A stretch of 64,000 nt of DNA from Myroides sp. N17-2 (lineage in GTDB: Bacteria; Bacteroidota; Bacteroidia; Flavobacteriales; Flavobacteriaceae), in assembly GCF_002286775.1 (NCBI RefSeq), contig NZ_NSGJ01000013.1:47396-111395 (forward strand). The letters run 5' to 3'. The notes below the pieces were generated by a model, which was not told where the DNA came from, made no database searches, and was given only the letters and a program-made list of their open reading frames with translations. Below, in pieces: positions 25,793 through 33,827 of this stretch. The position numbers were made by a program, and so were the translations under genes. The number at the start of each line of letters is the position of its first letter. Position 1 is the stretch's first letter.

Positions 25793-26146
25793 ATGAGTGA
25801 GAATAGAGTGTGTACGCACTGTAAAGTAGCTATTGTATGTAATACAGATGATATTAAACAATGTGACTGTACGAAAGTGAGTATATCGAATGATACACGT
25901 GTTTTTTTGGCAGGGTCATTTCACAAGTGTTTGTGTAATGATTGTTTAACAAAGTTTGATCAGATGATTCACACGTGTAAGGGAAAGGAATTACCTAAAC
26001 GCAGAAGTGAGATGGAAGAGGGAGTTCATTATTATATGGAGAATGAATATTTTGTGTTTACAGAACTGTATCATATGATGAAAGGACAGTGTTGTCAAAA
26101 TGGATGTAGACATTGTGTTTATGGGTTCAAAAACAGGTATTTATAA
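25793..26146 (+). CDS. Cys-rich CWC domain plus DUF5522 protein
   Basis: The 117-residue protein joins two small domains. Residues 1-62 look like the cysteine-rich CWC zinc-binding domain (CTHCKVAIVC, QCDC, CLCNDCLTKF). Residues 74-117 match DUF5522 (EGVHYYMENEYFVFTELYHM, then GQCCQNGCRHCVYGF). Fourteen cysteines in total suggest zinc or iron-sulfur binding. In many genomes the two domains are separate proteins. It starts 8 bases after the COG3014-like gene and may be read from that transcript. Confidence 0.8.
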   Translation: MSENRVCTHCKVAIVCNTDDIKQCDCTKVSISNDTRVFLAGSFHKCLCNDCLTKFDQMIHTCKGKELPKRRSEMEEGVHYYMENEYFVFTELYHMMKGQCCQNGCRHCVYGFKNRYL

Positions 26147-26187
26147 AAAATAAGGACATTAAAAAAGGTGCGAGCGGATATTATGTG

Positions 26188-26195
26188 TATTTTTG
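26188..26195 (+). promoter_or_regulatory. -7 box for mevalonate kinase
   Basis: TATTTTTG lies 24 bases before the ATG at 26220 and overlaps the upstream ATG of the longer frame (26193), which argues for the shorter start. Confidence 0.55.
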
Positions 26196-26219
26196 CATCG
26201 AGAATTTATAATAACAGCT

Positions 26220-27158
26220 ATGAAAGGACCATTATTTTATTCGAAGATTCTTCTTTTTGGAGAATATGGAATTATCAAGGACTCTAAAGGATTATCTATT
26301 CCTTATAATTTTTATAAGGGAGCATTAAAGATGTCTGAGAACTTGGAAGGAGTGGCATTAAAATCTAATCAGAGTTTGAAGAACTTTGCAGCGTATCTAT
26401 GTGATATGCAAGAGCAAGATCCTTCATTAGTAACGTTTGATTTAGAGCGATTAAATACAGAGATAGAACAAGGATTGTACTTTGATTCAAGTATTCCTCA
26501 AGGATATGGTGTGGGGAGTAGCGGAGCTTTAGTAGCGGCTATTTACGATCAATATGCACAAGATAAAATCACTGTATTAGAGAACCTTACAAAAGACAAA
26601 CTTTTAGTGTTAAAAGGAATCTTTGGTAAGATGGAGTCTTTCTTTCATGGTACTAGTTCAGGATTAGACCCCTTAAATAGTTACCTTAGCCTGCCTATCT
26701 TAATTAATTCAAAAGATAATATCGAGCCTGCGGGTATTCCGTCACAAAGTGTGGACGGTAAAGGAGCAGTGTTTTTGATTGATTCAGGAATTGTTGGAGA
26801 GACAGCGCCTATGATTACAATTTTTATGGAAAGCTTAAAAGATCAAGGTTTCCGTCAGATGCTTAAAGATCAGTTTGTAAAATACACAGACGCTTGTGTA
26901 GAGAACTTCTTAAAAGGAGATGTGAAGTCATTATTTAGTAATACGAAGTTGTTATCTAATGTAGTGTTTAATCATTTTAAACCTATGATTCCTGAGCAAT
27001 TTCACAGTGTTTGGCAAAAGGGAATCGAGACAAATGATTACTATTTGAAACTTTGTGGATCAGGTGGAGGAGGTTATATCTTAGGATTTACTCCTGACAT
27101 TGATAAAGCAAAAGAATCATTAAAAGAATATAAATTAGAAGTGGTTTACCAATTCTAA
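26220..27158 (+). CDS. Mevalonate kinase (GHMP family)
   Basis: The enzyme phosphorylates mevalonate with ATP to 5-phosphomevalonate. From this start the protein has 312 residues. Motifs in order are KILLFGEYGIIKDSKGLSIP (residues 9-28), the ATP loop PQGYGVGSSGALVAA near 95-110, SSGLDPLNSYL near 145-155, and the C-terminal GSGGGGYILGF. The longer frame starts within a promoter box. The UbiA-type prenyltransferase gene follows 60 bases later. The order decarboxylase, mevalonate kinase, prenyltransferase is typical of Flavobacteriia. Confidence 0.9.
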   Translation: MKGPLFYSKILLFGEYGIIKDSKGLSIPYNFYKGALKMSENLEGVALKSNQSLKNFAAYLCDMQEQDPSLVTFDLERLNTEIEQGLYFDSSIPQGYGVGSSGALVAAIYDQYAQDKITVLENLTKDKLLVLKGIFGKMESFFHGTSSGLDPLNSYLSLPILINSKDNIEPAGIPSQSVDGKGAVFLIDSGIVGETAPMITIFMESLKDQGFRQMLKDQFVKYTDACVENFLKGDVKSLFSNTKLLSNVVFNHFKPMIPEQFHSVWQKGIETNDYYLKLCGSGGGGYILGFTPDIDKAKESLKEYKLEVVYQF

Positions 27159-27218
27159 TAGGAATTAAGTAAATGTTATAACCTTTCGCTAATGCGAAAA
27201 TAAATTGATACAAGAGAG

Positions 27219-28142
27219 ATGTTGTCTAGGAAAAGTAAATTGCTCTTAGCGAAAATATTTAGCTTGTTCTCAGTGGTGAGGGGTTATAACATTTTTATTA
27301 TAGTAGTAGCTCAGTACTTAGCTTCTATTTTTATTTTTGCTCCACAACTAAGAGCATTAGATGTGATCCTTGATTGGAAGTTGTTTTTGATCATCTTTGG
27401 ATCTTCGCTAGCGATCGCTGGTGGATACATCATCAATAACTTTTATGACGCTGAGAAAGATTTGATCAATAGACCGATAAAGTCTATGGTAGATCGGCTA
27501 GTCAGTCAGGCTACTAAATTAAGAGTATACTTTGCACTTAATTTTTTTGCAGTAGGGATAGTGTTTGCTGTATCATGGTATGCATCCGCTTTCTTTTCTA
27601 TTTATATTTTCCTATTGTGGTTTTATTCACATAAGTTAAAGAAGTTTCCTATTATTGGTAACCTTACAGCTTCATTGTTAGCGATATTGCCTTTCTTTAG
27701 TATATTGATGCACTTTAGATTTTATTATCCTTCTATCTTTTTACATGCTGCTTTTTTGTATTTGATCATTCTAATACGTGAGTTGATTAAAGATATGGAG
27801 AATATAAAAGGCGACTTTGCGAATGACTATCAGACTATTCCTGTGCGTTTTGGAGAGAAGAAGGCAAAGGAGGTAATTACTTTCGTTACTTTGTTGACAT
27901 TGATCCCTATTTACTTTTTAGTGAGTAGAGATAACCTTGGGTATATGGTGTATTACTTCTATTTAAGTATTGTTGTCTTAATATTATTCTTATATAGATT
28001 ATGGACATCAAAAAATTTAACACAATACCACAGTCTACATATTAGTTTGAAAATATTGATTCTATTAGGCGTGTTTTCTATTGTTTTAATAGATCCGGAT
28101 GTACTGATTAGTGGTAAAGTGTTGCTAGAAGAAACGTTGTAA
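27219..28142 (+). CDS. UbiA-type prenyltransferase, probable geranylgeranylglycerol-phosphate geranylgeranyltransferase
   Basis: The 307-residue integral membrane protein has about eight helices. The first Asp-rich motif is NNFYDAEKDLINRP near residues 73-86; the second is RELIKDMENIKGDFANDYQT near 190-208. Both match the UbiA fold and the archaeal-type enzyme that adds a second geranylgeranyl chain to geranylgeranylglyceryl phosphate. In Bacteroidota this assignment is common, but the product has rarely been shown. It is placed after mevalonate kinase, which would feed it with isoprenoid precursors. Another aromatic prenyltransferase is the main alternative. Confidence 0.85.
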   Translation: MLSRKSKLLLAKIFSLFSVVRGYNIFIIVVAQYLASIFIFAPQLRALDVILDWKLFLIIFGSSLAIAGGYIINNFYDAEKDLINRPIKSMVDRLVSQATKLRVYFALNFFAVGIVFAVSWYASAFFSIYIFLLWFYSHKLKKFPIIGNLTASLLAILPFFSILMHFRFYYPSIFLHAAFLYLIILIRELIKDMENIKGDFANDYQTIPVRFGEKKAKEVITFVTLLTLIPIYFLVSRDNLGYMVYYFYLSIVVLILFLYRLWTSKNLTQYHSLHISLKILILLGVFSIVLIDPDVLISGKVLLEETL

Positions 28143-28198
28143 AGTCTAAAAGTTATGTAAACTTTTAAAGTTATATTAATTAATGCATAGAATAAAAC

Positions 28199-28206
28199 TA
28201 TCTTTG
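28199..28206 (+). promoter_or_regulatory. -7 box for the pseudouridine synthase gene
   Basis: TATCTTTG lies 16 bases before the ATG at 28222 and inside the longer frame that starts at 28183. Confidence 0.5.
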
Positions 28207-28221
28207 CAAAAATCTTTTGAT

Positions 28222-29280
28222 ATGAATAACGGTAAGTCGAGTTCAGGAAATAATAAATCGAATCGCTCAGGTAGTAAAAATACAGCGGGTAAGAAGTCTT
28301 TTGGTTCTAAAGGAGGAACTAAAAAGACGTATGGTGGGAATGATAGTAATAAGAAGTCTTTTGGACCTAAAGAAGGGCCTAAAAAGACGTATGGAGATAA
28401 TGATAATAACAAGTCTTTTGGATCTAAAGAAGGAGCTAAAAAGACGTATGGAGATAATGATACAAACAAGAAGTCTTTCGCTAATAAAGATGGTAAAAAA
28501 CCATTTAGCGCAAATACTACTAAGAAATACGATAGTAAACCAAGAGTAAAAAATGCTCCTAAGGATTCTGACGAATTGCGTTTAAATAAATATATTGGTA
28601 ACTCTGGTATATGCTCACGTCGTGAGGCAGACATCTACATCGTATCAGGTAATGTTAAGGTAAATGGTGAAGTTATCACTGAGTTAGGATATAGAGTAAA
28701 GAAGACTGATGTAGTTAACTTTGACGGAACTATTCTTACTCCGGAGAAACTGACTTATGTGTTATTAAACAAACCAAAAGGTTTTGCTACAATTAATGAG
28801 CCAATCATCACTGAAGATAATGTACTGTCATTAATTAAAGGTGCATCTAAATACCCATTAGTGCCAATCGGAAGAATGGATAAAACAACTATTGGTTTAT
28901 TGTTGTTCACGAATGATACTAACTTATTACAGAAGTTAAACTCTACAGATCAACGTTCTTCTAAATTATACCACGTATCTTTAGATAAGAACTTAAAATA
29001 TGAGGACTTAGAGAAAGTACAAAAAGGGGTGTATATCGACGAACGTCGTGTATTCGCTGAAGAAGTATCTTATGTAGATGACCAACCTAAGACTGAAGTA
29101 GGTATTAAACTGAAAGCATCTAACGTGAAGTTAGTACGTGCTATCTTTGAGTCTTTAGGTTATAATGTTATCAAGTTAGACCGTGTGATGTATGGTCCAT
29201 TAACAAAGTGGAACCTTCCTAGAGGAAAGTGGAGACACTTAAGTGAAGAGGAAGTAAGAAACCTTAAGAATAGTAAATAA
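28222..29280 (+). CDS. RsuA/RluB/RluF-family pseudouridine synthase with repetitive basic N-terminus
   Basis: The product has 352 residues. Residues 1-110 are a disordered, Lys/Gly/Ser/Asn-rich tail with three 19-20-residue repeats (KKSFGSKGGTKKTYGGN and variants). An S4 RNA-binding domain follows (RLNKYIGNSGICSRREADIY) at about 115-160, then the catalytic domain with GRMDKTTIGLLLFTND holding the catalytic Asp. It converts uridine to pseudouridine in rRNA, probably 23S. The long basic tail is common in Bacteroidota members and may bind RNA. The start is set by a promoter box between the first ATG (28183) and this one. Confidence 0.88.
   Translation: MNNGKSSSGNNKSNRSGSKNTAGKKSFGSKGGTKKTYGGNDSNKKSFGPKEGPKKTYGDNDNNKSFGSKEGAKKTYGDNDTNKKSFANKDGKKPFSANTTKKYDSKPRVKNAPKDSDELRLNKYIGNSGICSRREADIYIVSGNVKVNGEVITELGYRVKKTDVVNFDGTILTPEKLTYVLLNKPKGFATINEPIITEDNVLSLIKGASKYPLVPIGRMDKTTIGLLLFTNDTNLLQKLNSTDQRSSKLYHVSLDKNLKYEDLEKVQKGVYIDERRVFAEEVSYVDDQPKTEVGIKLKASNVKLVRAIFESLGYNVIKLDRVMYGPLTKWNLPRGKWRHLSEEEVRNLKNSK
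28291..28467 (+). repeat. Three in-frame tandem repeats of 57-60 bp
   Basis: Units 28291-28350, 28351-28407 and 28408-28467 each begin with AAGAAGTCTTTTGG or AACAAGTCTTTTGG and contain CTAAAAAGACGTATGG. They encode KKSFG-KEG-KKTYGDNDN-type units in the tail of the pseudouridine synthase. The middle copy is one codon shorter. Such repeats can change number by slippage. Confidence 0.9.
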
Positions 29281-29295
29281 GATTACGATATATAT

Positions 29296-29326
29296 AAAGC
29301 TCGCTAGATGATAGCGAGCTTTTTTA
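29296..29326 (+). terminator. Rho-independent terminator
   Basis: AAAGCTCGCTA (29296-29306) pairs perfectly with TAGCGAGCTTT (29312-29322), followed by more T. It closes the pseudouridine synthase gene and faces the convergent TonB-domain gene. Confidence 0.92.
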
Positions 29327-29333
29327 TTGGTAG

Positions 29334-29813
29334 TTACTGTACTTGTATCGTTATAGGTAGGGTGAACTGTGATCTAACTCTTTTGCCATCAAGTTCTGCA
29401 GGATGCCACTTAGGCATACTATTAAGTACTCTAATAGCTTCTTTACCTGCGCCATATCCTGGATCTCGAACTGCTTTTATATCAGTAAGACTACCATCTG
29501 CTTCAACTATAAACTGTATGATTACTTGTATTCGCTTAACGCTTCCATCTATATCAGGTGTTCTAAATCTAGAGATAAACTGCCTATTAAAAGCAGACAT
29601 ACCTCCTGGATATTCCGCGTTTTTATCTACTTCATTGTTGTGTTTATATTCTTTGGGGGTTTCTGACACAGGAGGTGTAGGCTCTTCTTTCTTAGGTTCT
29701 TTTTTCGGAGCTGTGACTTTATCATCATCCTGTATTTTGTATTCTTTTTCCTCCATTTTACAAGCAAATGCAGTCATTAATAGCAAGCTCAATAGTAGTA
29801 TTCTTCTAATCAT
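29334..29813 (-). CDS. Lipoprotein with TonB C-terminal domain
   Basis: The 159-residue product starts MIRRILLLSLLLMTAFACKM, a lipoprotein signal with Cys18. A charged Pro/Lys/Glu linker follows (APKKEPKKEEPTPPVSETP). The C-terminal 80 residues match the TonB_C domain (FIVEADGSLTDIKAVRDPGYG, then ALRVL-like AIRVLNSMPKWHPAELDGK). Classical TonB has an inner-membrane helix; here a lipid anchor is expected instead, so energy transduction by the usual ExbB/ExbD contact is doubtful. It stands alone, with TAAAGATA near 29832 as a possible weak promoter. Confidence 0.85.
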   Translation of the reverse strand: MIRRILLLSLLLMTAFACKMEEKEYKIQDDDKVTAPKKEPKKEEPTPPVSETPKEYKHNNEVDKNAEYPGGMSAFNRQFISRFRTPDIDGSVKRIQVIIQFIVEADGSLTDIKAVRDPGYGAGKEAIRVLNSMPKWHPAELDGKRVRSQFTLPITIQVQ

Positions 29814-29883
29814 TTCTTTTTCTTTTACAAGTAAAGATAGCTAAATATTAGCGAGTTAGATATGTGTGGTTGTTTATTGTGAT

Positions 29884-29916
29884 AAAAAAAGTGAACAAAC
29901 GAATGTCTGTTCACTT
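29884..29916 (-). terminator. Rho-independent terminator of the pirin gene
   Basis: AAGTGAACA (29889-29897) pairs with TGTTCACTT (29908-29916). On the minus strand it is followed by a T run (complement of 29884-29890). It lies 25 bases after the stop codon. Confidence 0.88.
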
Positions 29917-29941
29917 CAGTATATTTATTGTAATTATCTTA

Positions 29942-30673
29942 TTATTGTAAGTAACTCGGAAGTTCCATTGGGATCTCCATAAGTAACACTTGGCTATTCT
30001 CATTAGCCTTAATAGTGAAAGTATCTTCACCGTCAAAACCTATAGCATCTCTTCTGTGTAAGACATCGTTTCCTAATGTGATATCACCTTCTAGAACGAA
30101 CATAAACACCCCATTTGATTTGTCTTTTAGTTCATAGGCAAGTTCTTTACCTTGTTCTAAGTCCGTCATATGAAACCAAGTATTCTGATGAATCCATACT
30201 CCTTTATCATCTGCATTAGGAGATAGAATTTGATCCCATTGATTTACTCTGTCTTCTTTATTTAGTTTTATCTGGTCATAACGAGGCTTTACATTTAACG
30301 TATCTGGAAATATCCATATCTGTAAGAATTGACTATCCTGATTCTCATTAGGATTAAACTCACTGTGTTGAACGCCTGTACCTGCACTCATTGCTTGGAT
30401 CTCTCCTTCATTAACGATTGTTCCATTTCCCATACTGTCCTTGTGAGATATACTTCCTGATAACGGAATAGAGATAATCTCCATATTGTCATGAGGGTGA
30501 GTACCGAAGCCCATTCCTGCAGCTACATTGTCATCATTAAGTACACGTAGTACTCCAAAATGTACTCTGTCATTATTTCTATAGTTAGCGAAACTAAAGG
30601 TGTGATGAGATTTTAGCCATCCATGATTAGCGTAACCTCTACTGTCTGCTGTGTATAATATTTTTGTGTTCAT
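29942..30673 (-). CDS. Pirin family protein (bicupin)
   Basis: The 243-residue bicupin has the metal-binding cluster of pirins in the first cupin: HPHDNMEIISIPLSG gives two His, and GTGVQHSEFNP gives a third His and a Glu. Some members have quercetin dioxygenase activity, others act in redox or stress response; the sequence does not decide. The start MNTKILYTADSRG is supported by a CAAAGATA promoter box at 30694-30701, which lies inside the longer open frame. It is monocistronic between two terminator or promoter signals. Confidence 0.9.
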   Translation of the reverse strand: MNTKILYTADSRGYANHGWLKSHHTFSFANYRNNDRVHFGVLRVLNDDNVAAGMGFGTHPHDNMEIISIPLSGSISHKDSMGNGTIVNEGEIQAMSAGTGVQHSEFNPNENQDSQFLQIWIFPDTLNVKPRYDQIKLNKEDRVNQWDQILSPNADDKGVWIHQNTWFHMTDLEQGKELAYELKDKSNGVFMFVLEGDITLGNDVLHRRDAIGFDGEDTFTIKANENSQVLLMEIPMELPSYLQ

Positions 30674-30693
30674 AGCTTTATTATTTTGTATTA

Positions 30694-30701
30694 CAAAGAT
30701 A
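30694..30701 (-). promoter_or_regulatory. -7 box for the pirin gene
   Basis: CAAAGATA on the plus strand is TATCTTTG on the minus strand, 21 bases before the ATG at 30673. Confidence 0.55.
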
Positions 30702-30758
30702 AGAAACACTACACGTTATTACCCTTAATGTAGGTTAAGAACTCTAGTTATTAGTGTT

Positions 30759-32033
30759 TTACTGTTTATTTCTAGTGGCGTCAAAGTATTCTCTTAATAT
30801 ATCTTCTCTAAAGTCAGGATGAGCAATATTTGCCAAGGCATGTACACGATCTACTATAGATTTAGCTCTTAGATCAGCTACTCCGTACTCTGTCACAATG
30901 AATTGTGCATGGGCACGCGAAGTGACTACGCCTGCACCGTTTTTTAGAAAAGGCACTATCTTATTGCCTCCTTTTTTGGTTGTGGCAGACATAGCTATAA
31001 TCGCTTTACCTCCTTTACTACGAGTAGCTCCACGCATAAAATCTACTTGTCCACCTACTCCTGAGTAAATATTAGGGCCGATAGAGTCAGCACATATTTG
31101 TCCTGTTAGGTCTATTTCTACAGCAGAGTTAATAGCTATTGTCTTTGGATTCTGACGAATAATGAATGGATCATTCGTATAAGAACATTCTTTAAATTCA
31201 AAAAAAGGATTGTTATCTAGGTATTTATAAATACGCTCTGTACCAACACAGAATGTCGATATAGCTTTATTATTAGAAGATACTTGTTTAGAACAATCTA
31301 ATGCTCCTGCTTCAATCAAATCAATTACTCCATCAGCGAACATCTCTGTGTGCAATCCTAAGTACTTGTGATTTCTCAGTTTTTGTAATACAGCCTCTGG
31401 GATAGAACCGATCCCCATCTGTAAGGTACTACCATCTTCTATCAGTTCAGCGATATATCCACCTATTTTATCTTCTATATCATCGAAGCTGTCGCTGTAC
31501 TCTGTTAATAGTGGAGTATGATGCTCTACTAATACATCTATTTTAGAGACATGCAGAGCTGCATCACCGAAAGTGCGAGGGATATATTTGTTCACTTGGG
31601 CAATAACGATTTTTGAAGAACGTATCGCAGCAGGTGTCGCTTCTACAGAAGTACCTAGAGAGCAGAATCCGTGTTCGTCAGGAGGTGATACTTGTATTAA
31701 AGTTACATCAAGATGCACTAGACCGCTGTCAAAAGCTTCAGGTAATGAACCTAAGAATATAGGGGTGTATGTACCATTACCCTCTCTAATGGTATGTCTA
31801 ACATTGCCACCCGTAAAGAAAGAATTCACAAAAAAACTCTCTCTATATTTCGGATCAGCATAAGGAGCTTTCCCTAATGTGTGGATATGACAGAACTCTA
31901 CTTTTCTTAATTCTGACGCTCGTTCTACTATAGCATCTATTAAGTGATTAGGAGTGCATGCAACGGCATGTACGTAGATTCTGTCACCAGATTTAATAAG
32001 CTTAGCGGCTTCTTGTGCAGTTGTGTAATTCAT
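30759..32033 (-). CDS. Acetyl-CoA hydrolase/transferase family protein (CoA transferase)
   Basis: The 424-residue enzyme belongs to the family of acetyl-CoA hydrolases, 4-hydroxybutyrate CoA-transferases and butyryl-CoA:acetate CoA-transferases. The glycine motif MGIGSIPEAV is at residues 206-215 and the probable catalytic Glu is E230 in LGLHTEMFADG. The family moves CoA between short-chain acyl groups via a glutamyl-CoA ester. The real substrate cannot be read from the sequence. It is monocistronic and divergent from methionine aminopeptidase. Confidence 0.88.
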   Translation of the reverse strand: MNYTTAQEAAKLIKSGDRIYVHAVACTPNHLIDAIVERASELRKVEFCHIHTLGKAPYADPKYRESFFVNSFFTGGNVRHTIREGNGTYTPIFLGSLPEAFDSGLVHLDVTLIQVSPPDEHGFCSLGTSVEATPAAIRSSKIVIAQVNKYIPRTFGDAALHVSKIDVLVEHHTPLLTEYSDSFDDIEDKIGGYIAELIEDGSTLQMGIGSIPEAVLQKLRNHKYLGLHTEMFADGVIDLIEAGALDCSKQVSSNNKAISTFCVGTERIYKYLDNNPFFEFKECSYTNDPFIIRQNPKTIAINSAVEIDLTGQICADSIGPNIYSGVGGQVDFMRGATRSKGGKAIIAMSATTKKGGNKIVPFLKNGAGVVTSRAHAQFIVTEYGVADLRAKSIVDRVHALANIAHPDFREDILREYFDATRNKQ

Positions 32034-32148
32034 TTCTTAGTGTGTGTTTTGGGTTTATCTAACGTAGATTTCCTTAAATGTACAGCATTACAAACTACAA
32101 GACAAACAAAAAGTAGGTATAATCATTTTTTCATTGGTTGTAATAGTG

Positions 32149-32156
32149 TAATTTTG
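32149..32156 (+). promoter_or_regulatory. -7 box for methionine aminopeptidase
   Basis: TAATTTTG lies 21 bases before the ATG at 32178. Confidence 0.5.
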
Positions 32157-32177
32157 TAGGATATAAAATTTTAAGGT

Positions 32178-32996
32178 ATGATAATTCCAAAAACTCTTGA
32201 AGAAATCGAGTTGATGAGACAGAGCGCATTGCTTGTTTCTAAAACATTAGGAATGATAGCTACAGAGCTAAAACCAGGAGTAACAACTTTAGAGCTTGAT
32301 GCAAAAGCTGAAGAATTTATTAGAGATCACGGAGCAGTACCAGGATTTAAAGGCCTATATGGTTGTCCTTCTACGTTGTTAACTAGTGTGAACGAACAGA
32401 TTGTACACGGGTTACCTACTAATCGTCCTTTAGAAGAGGGTGATATAGTATCTGTAGATTGTGGTACAGTGATGAACGGATTTTATGGAGATCACGCTTA
32501 TACATTCGAGATTGGAGATGTAGATCCAGCTACTAAAAAGTTATTACAGATTACAAAAGAATCGCTATACGTAGGTATTAGACAATTCAAATTAGGAAAT
32601 AGAGTAGAAGACGTAGGTAGTGCTATCCAACGCTTTTGTGAGAAAGAAGGATACACTGTCGTTCGCGAGCTTGTAGGTCACGGATTAGGTACTAAGATGC
32701 ACGAAGATCCTGAAATGCCTAACTATGGTAAACCAGGTAATGGTAAGAAGTTCGTAGAAGGTATGGTGGTAGCTATAGAGCCTATGATCAACTTAGGTAC
32801 TCGTAACATCAAACAACTTAATGACGGATGGACTATCGTAACACGTGATGGAAAACCATCTGCACACTTCGAACACGATGTGGCATTAGTGAACGGTAAA
32901 CCAGAATTACTTTCTACATTCCAATATATCTATCAAGCATTAGGTATCACTAGTAATGAAGAAGATGAGTTTAGAGCTAAAGCATTAGTTCTTTAA
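32178..32996 (+). CDS. map: Type I methionine aminopeptidase
   Basis: This 272-residue cytoplasmic metalloprotease removes the N-terminal Met from nascent proteins. The family ligands are all visible in order: His in VHGLPT, Asp in VDCG, Asp in GDHAYTF, His in GHGLGTKMHE, Glu in IEPMIN, and Glu in HFEHDV. Length fits the short bacterial type I enzyme with no N-terminal extension. A methyltransferase gene begins 16 bases downstream and is probably co-transcribed. Confidence 0.95.
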   Translation: MIIPKTLEEIELMRQSALLVSKTLGMIATELKPGVTTLELDAKAEEFIRDHGAVPGFKGLYGCPSTLLTSVNEQIVHGLPTNRPLEEGDIVSVDCGTVMNGFYGDHAYTFEIGDVDPATKKLLQITKESLYVGIRQFKLGNRVEDVGSAIQRFCEKEGYTVVRELVGHGLGTKMHEDPEMPNYGKPGNGKKFVEGMVVAIEPMINLGTRNIKQLNDGWTIVTRDGKPSAHFEHDVALVNGKPELLSTFQYIYQALGITSNEEDEFRAKALVL

Positions 32997-33012
32997 TCAC
33001 TCATTCTTATTA

Positions 33013-33777
33013 ATGAAGAAGTTATTCAAAACAATATTGAACATTGTACCTCGACCGATATTGATTCGGTTGAGTTACGTTGTTCGTCCTATTATGGCAT
33101 GGTACCTTAAGGGGGATACCTTTACGGATCCTATTGATGGAAAGAGTTTTAAAACCTTCTTACCTTATGGATATGCTAAGCAACGCAATAACGTTCTTTC
33201 TCCTAGTACACTTTCACTAGAGAGACACCGCCTCTTATGGCTTTATTTACAGCGTGAGACAGACTTCTTTAGTACACCTAAGAAAGTACTGCACTTCGCA
33301 CCAGAGCAAGCGTTCTATAAGCGCTTCAAGAAACAACCTAATCTAGACTATACTACTACTGACTTAGAATCTCCTTTAGCAGATGTGAAAGCAGATATCT
33401 GTAACCTGCCTTTTGCGGATAATAGCTTTGATATGATTCTGTGTAATCACGTCTTAGAGCATATTCCTGATGATACGAAGGCGATGCAAGAGCTGTATCG
33501 TATCCTTAGACCTGGTGGTATGGGAATATTTCAGATTCCACAAGATATGTCTAGAGCAGTAACCTTCCAAGATGATTCTATCACAGATCCTAAAGAGCGC
33601 ACGCTTATCTTCGGTCAGTATGACCACGTACGTGTCTATGGTCGTGACTATTTTGACAAGCTTAGAACTGTCGGGTTTACCGTTATAGAAGAAGACTTTA
33701 TACACAAACTTACTCCTGAAGAAGTAACTAAATACTGTCTAGCAGAAGGAGAGATTATCCCTGTGTGTTTTAAGTAA
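33013..33777 (+). CDS. Class I SAM-dependent methyltransferase
   Basis: The 254-residue protein has a Rossmann-like methyltransferase core: KVLHFAPEQAF (motif I, unusual in lacking the GxGxG run), DYTTTDLESPLADVKADIC, then LPFADNSFDMILCNHVLEHI and LRPGGMGIFQIP. This matches the Methyltransf_11 type. The N-terminal 90 residues are basic and may bind the substrate. The substrate is unknown. It lies 16 bases after the map gene. Confidence 0.85.
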   Translation: MKKLFKTILNIVPRPILIRLSYVVRPIMAWYLKGDTFTDPIDGKSFKTFLPYGYAKQRNNVLSPSTLSLERHRLLWLYLQRETDFFSTPKKVLHFAPEQAFYKRFKKQPNLDYTTTDLESPLADVKADICNLPFADNSFDMILCNHVLEHIPDDTKAMQELYRILRPGGMGIFQIPQDMSRAVTFQDDSITDPKERTLIFGQYDHVRVYGRDYFDKLRTVGFTVIEEDFIHKLTPEEVTKYCLAEGEIIPVCFK

Positions 33778-33827
33778 ATGTTTGTATTCACTGACTGGTT
33801 ATTATCTTTCTGTATAATTGACTTCAT

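Noticed and set aside
28176..28634. Minus-strand 152-codon frame over the repeat region of the pseudouridine synthase
   Set aside because: It mirrors the low-complexity coding repeats (Leu/Pro/Ser/Phe-rich) and has no independent support.
29308..29844. Plus-strand frame of 178 codons opposite the TonB-domain lipoprotein
   Set aside because: The minus-strand gene has a lipoprotein signal and a recognisable TonB_C domain; the plus frame is its shadow, rich in Ser and Cys, and starts in the terminator.
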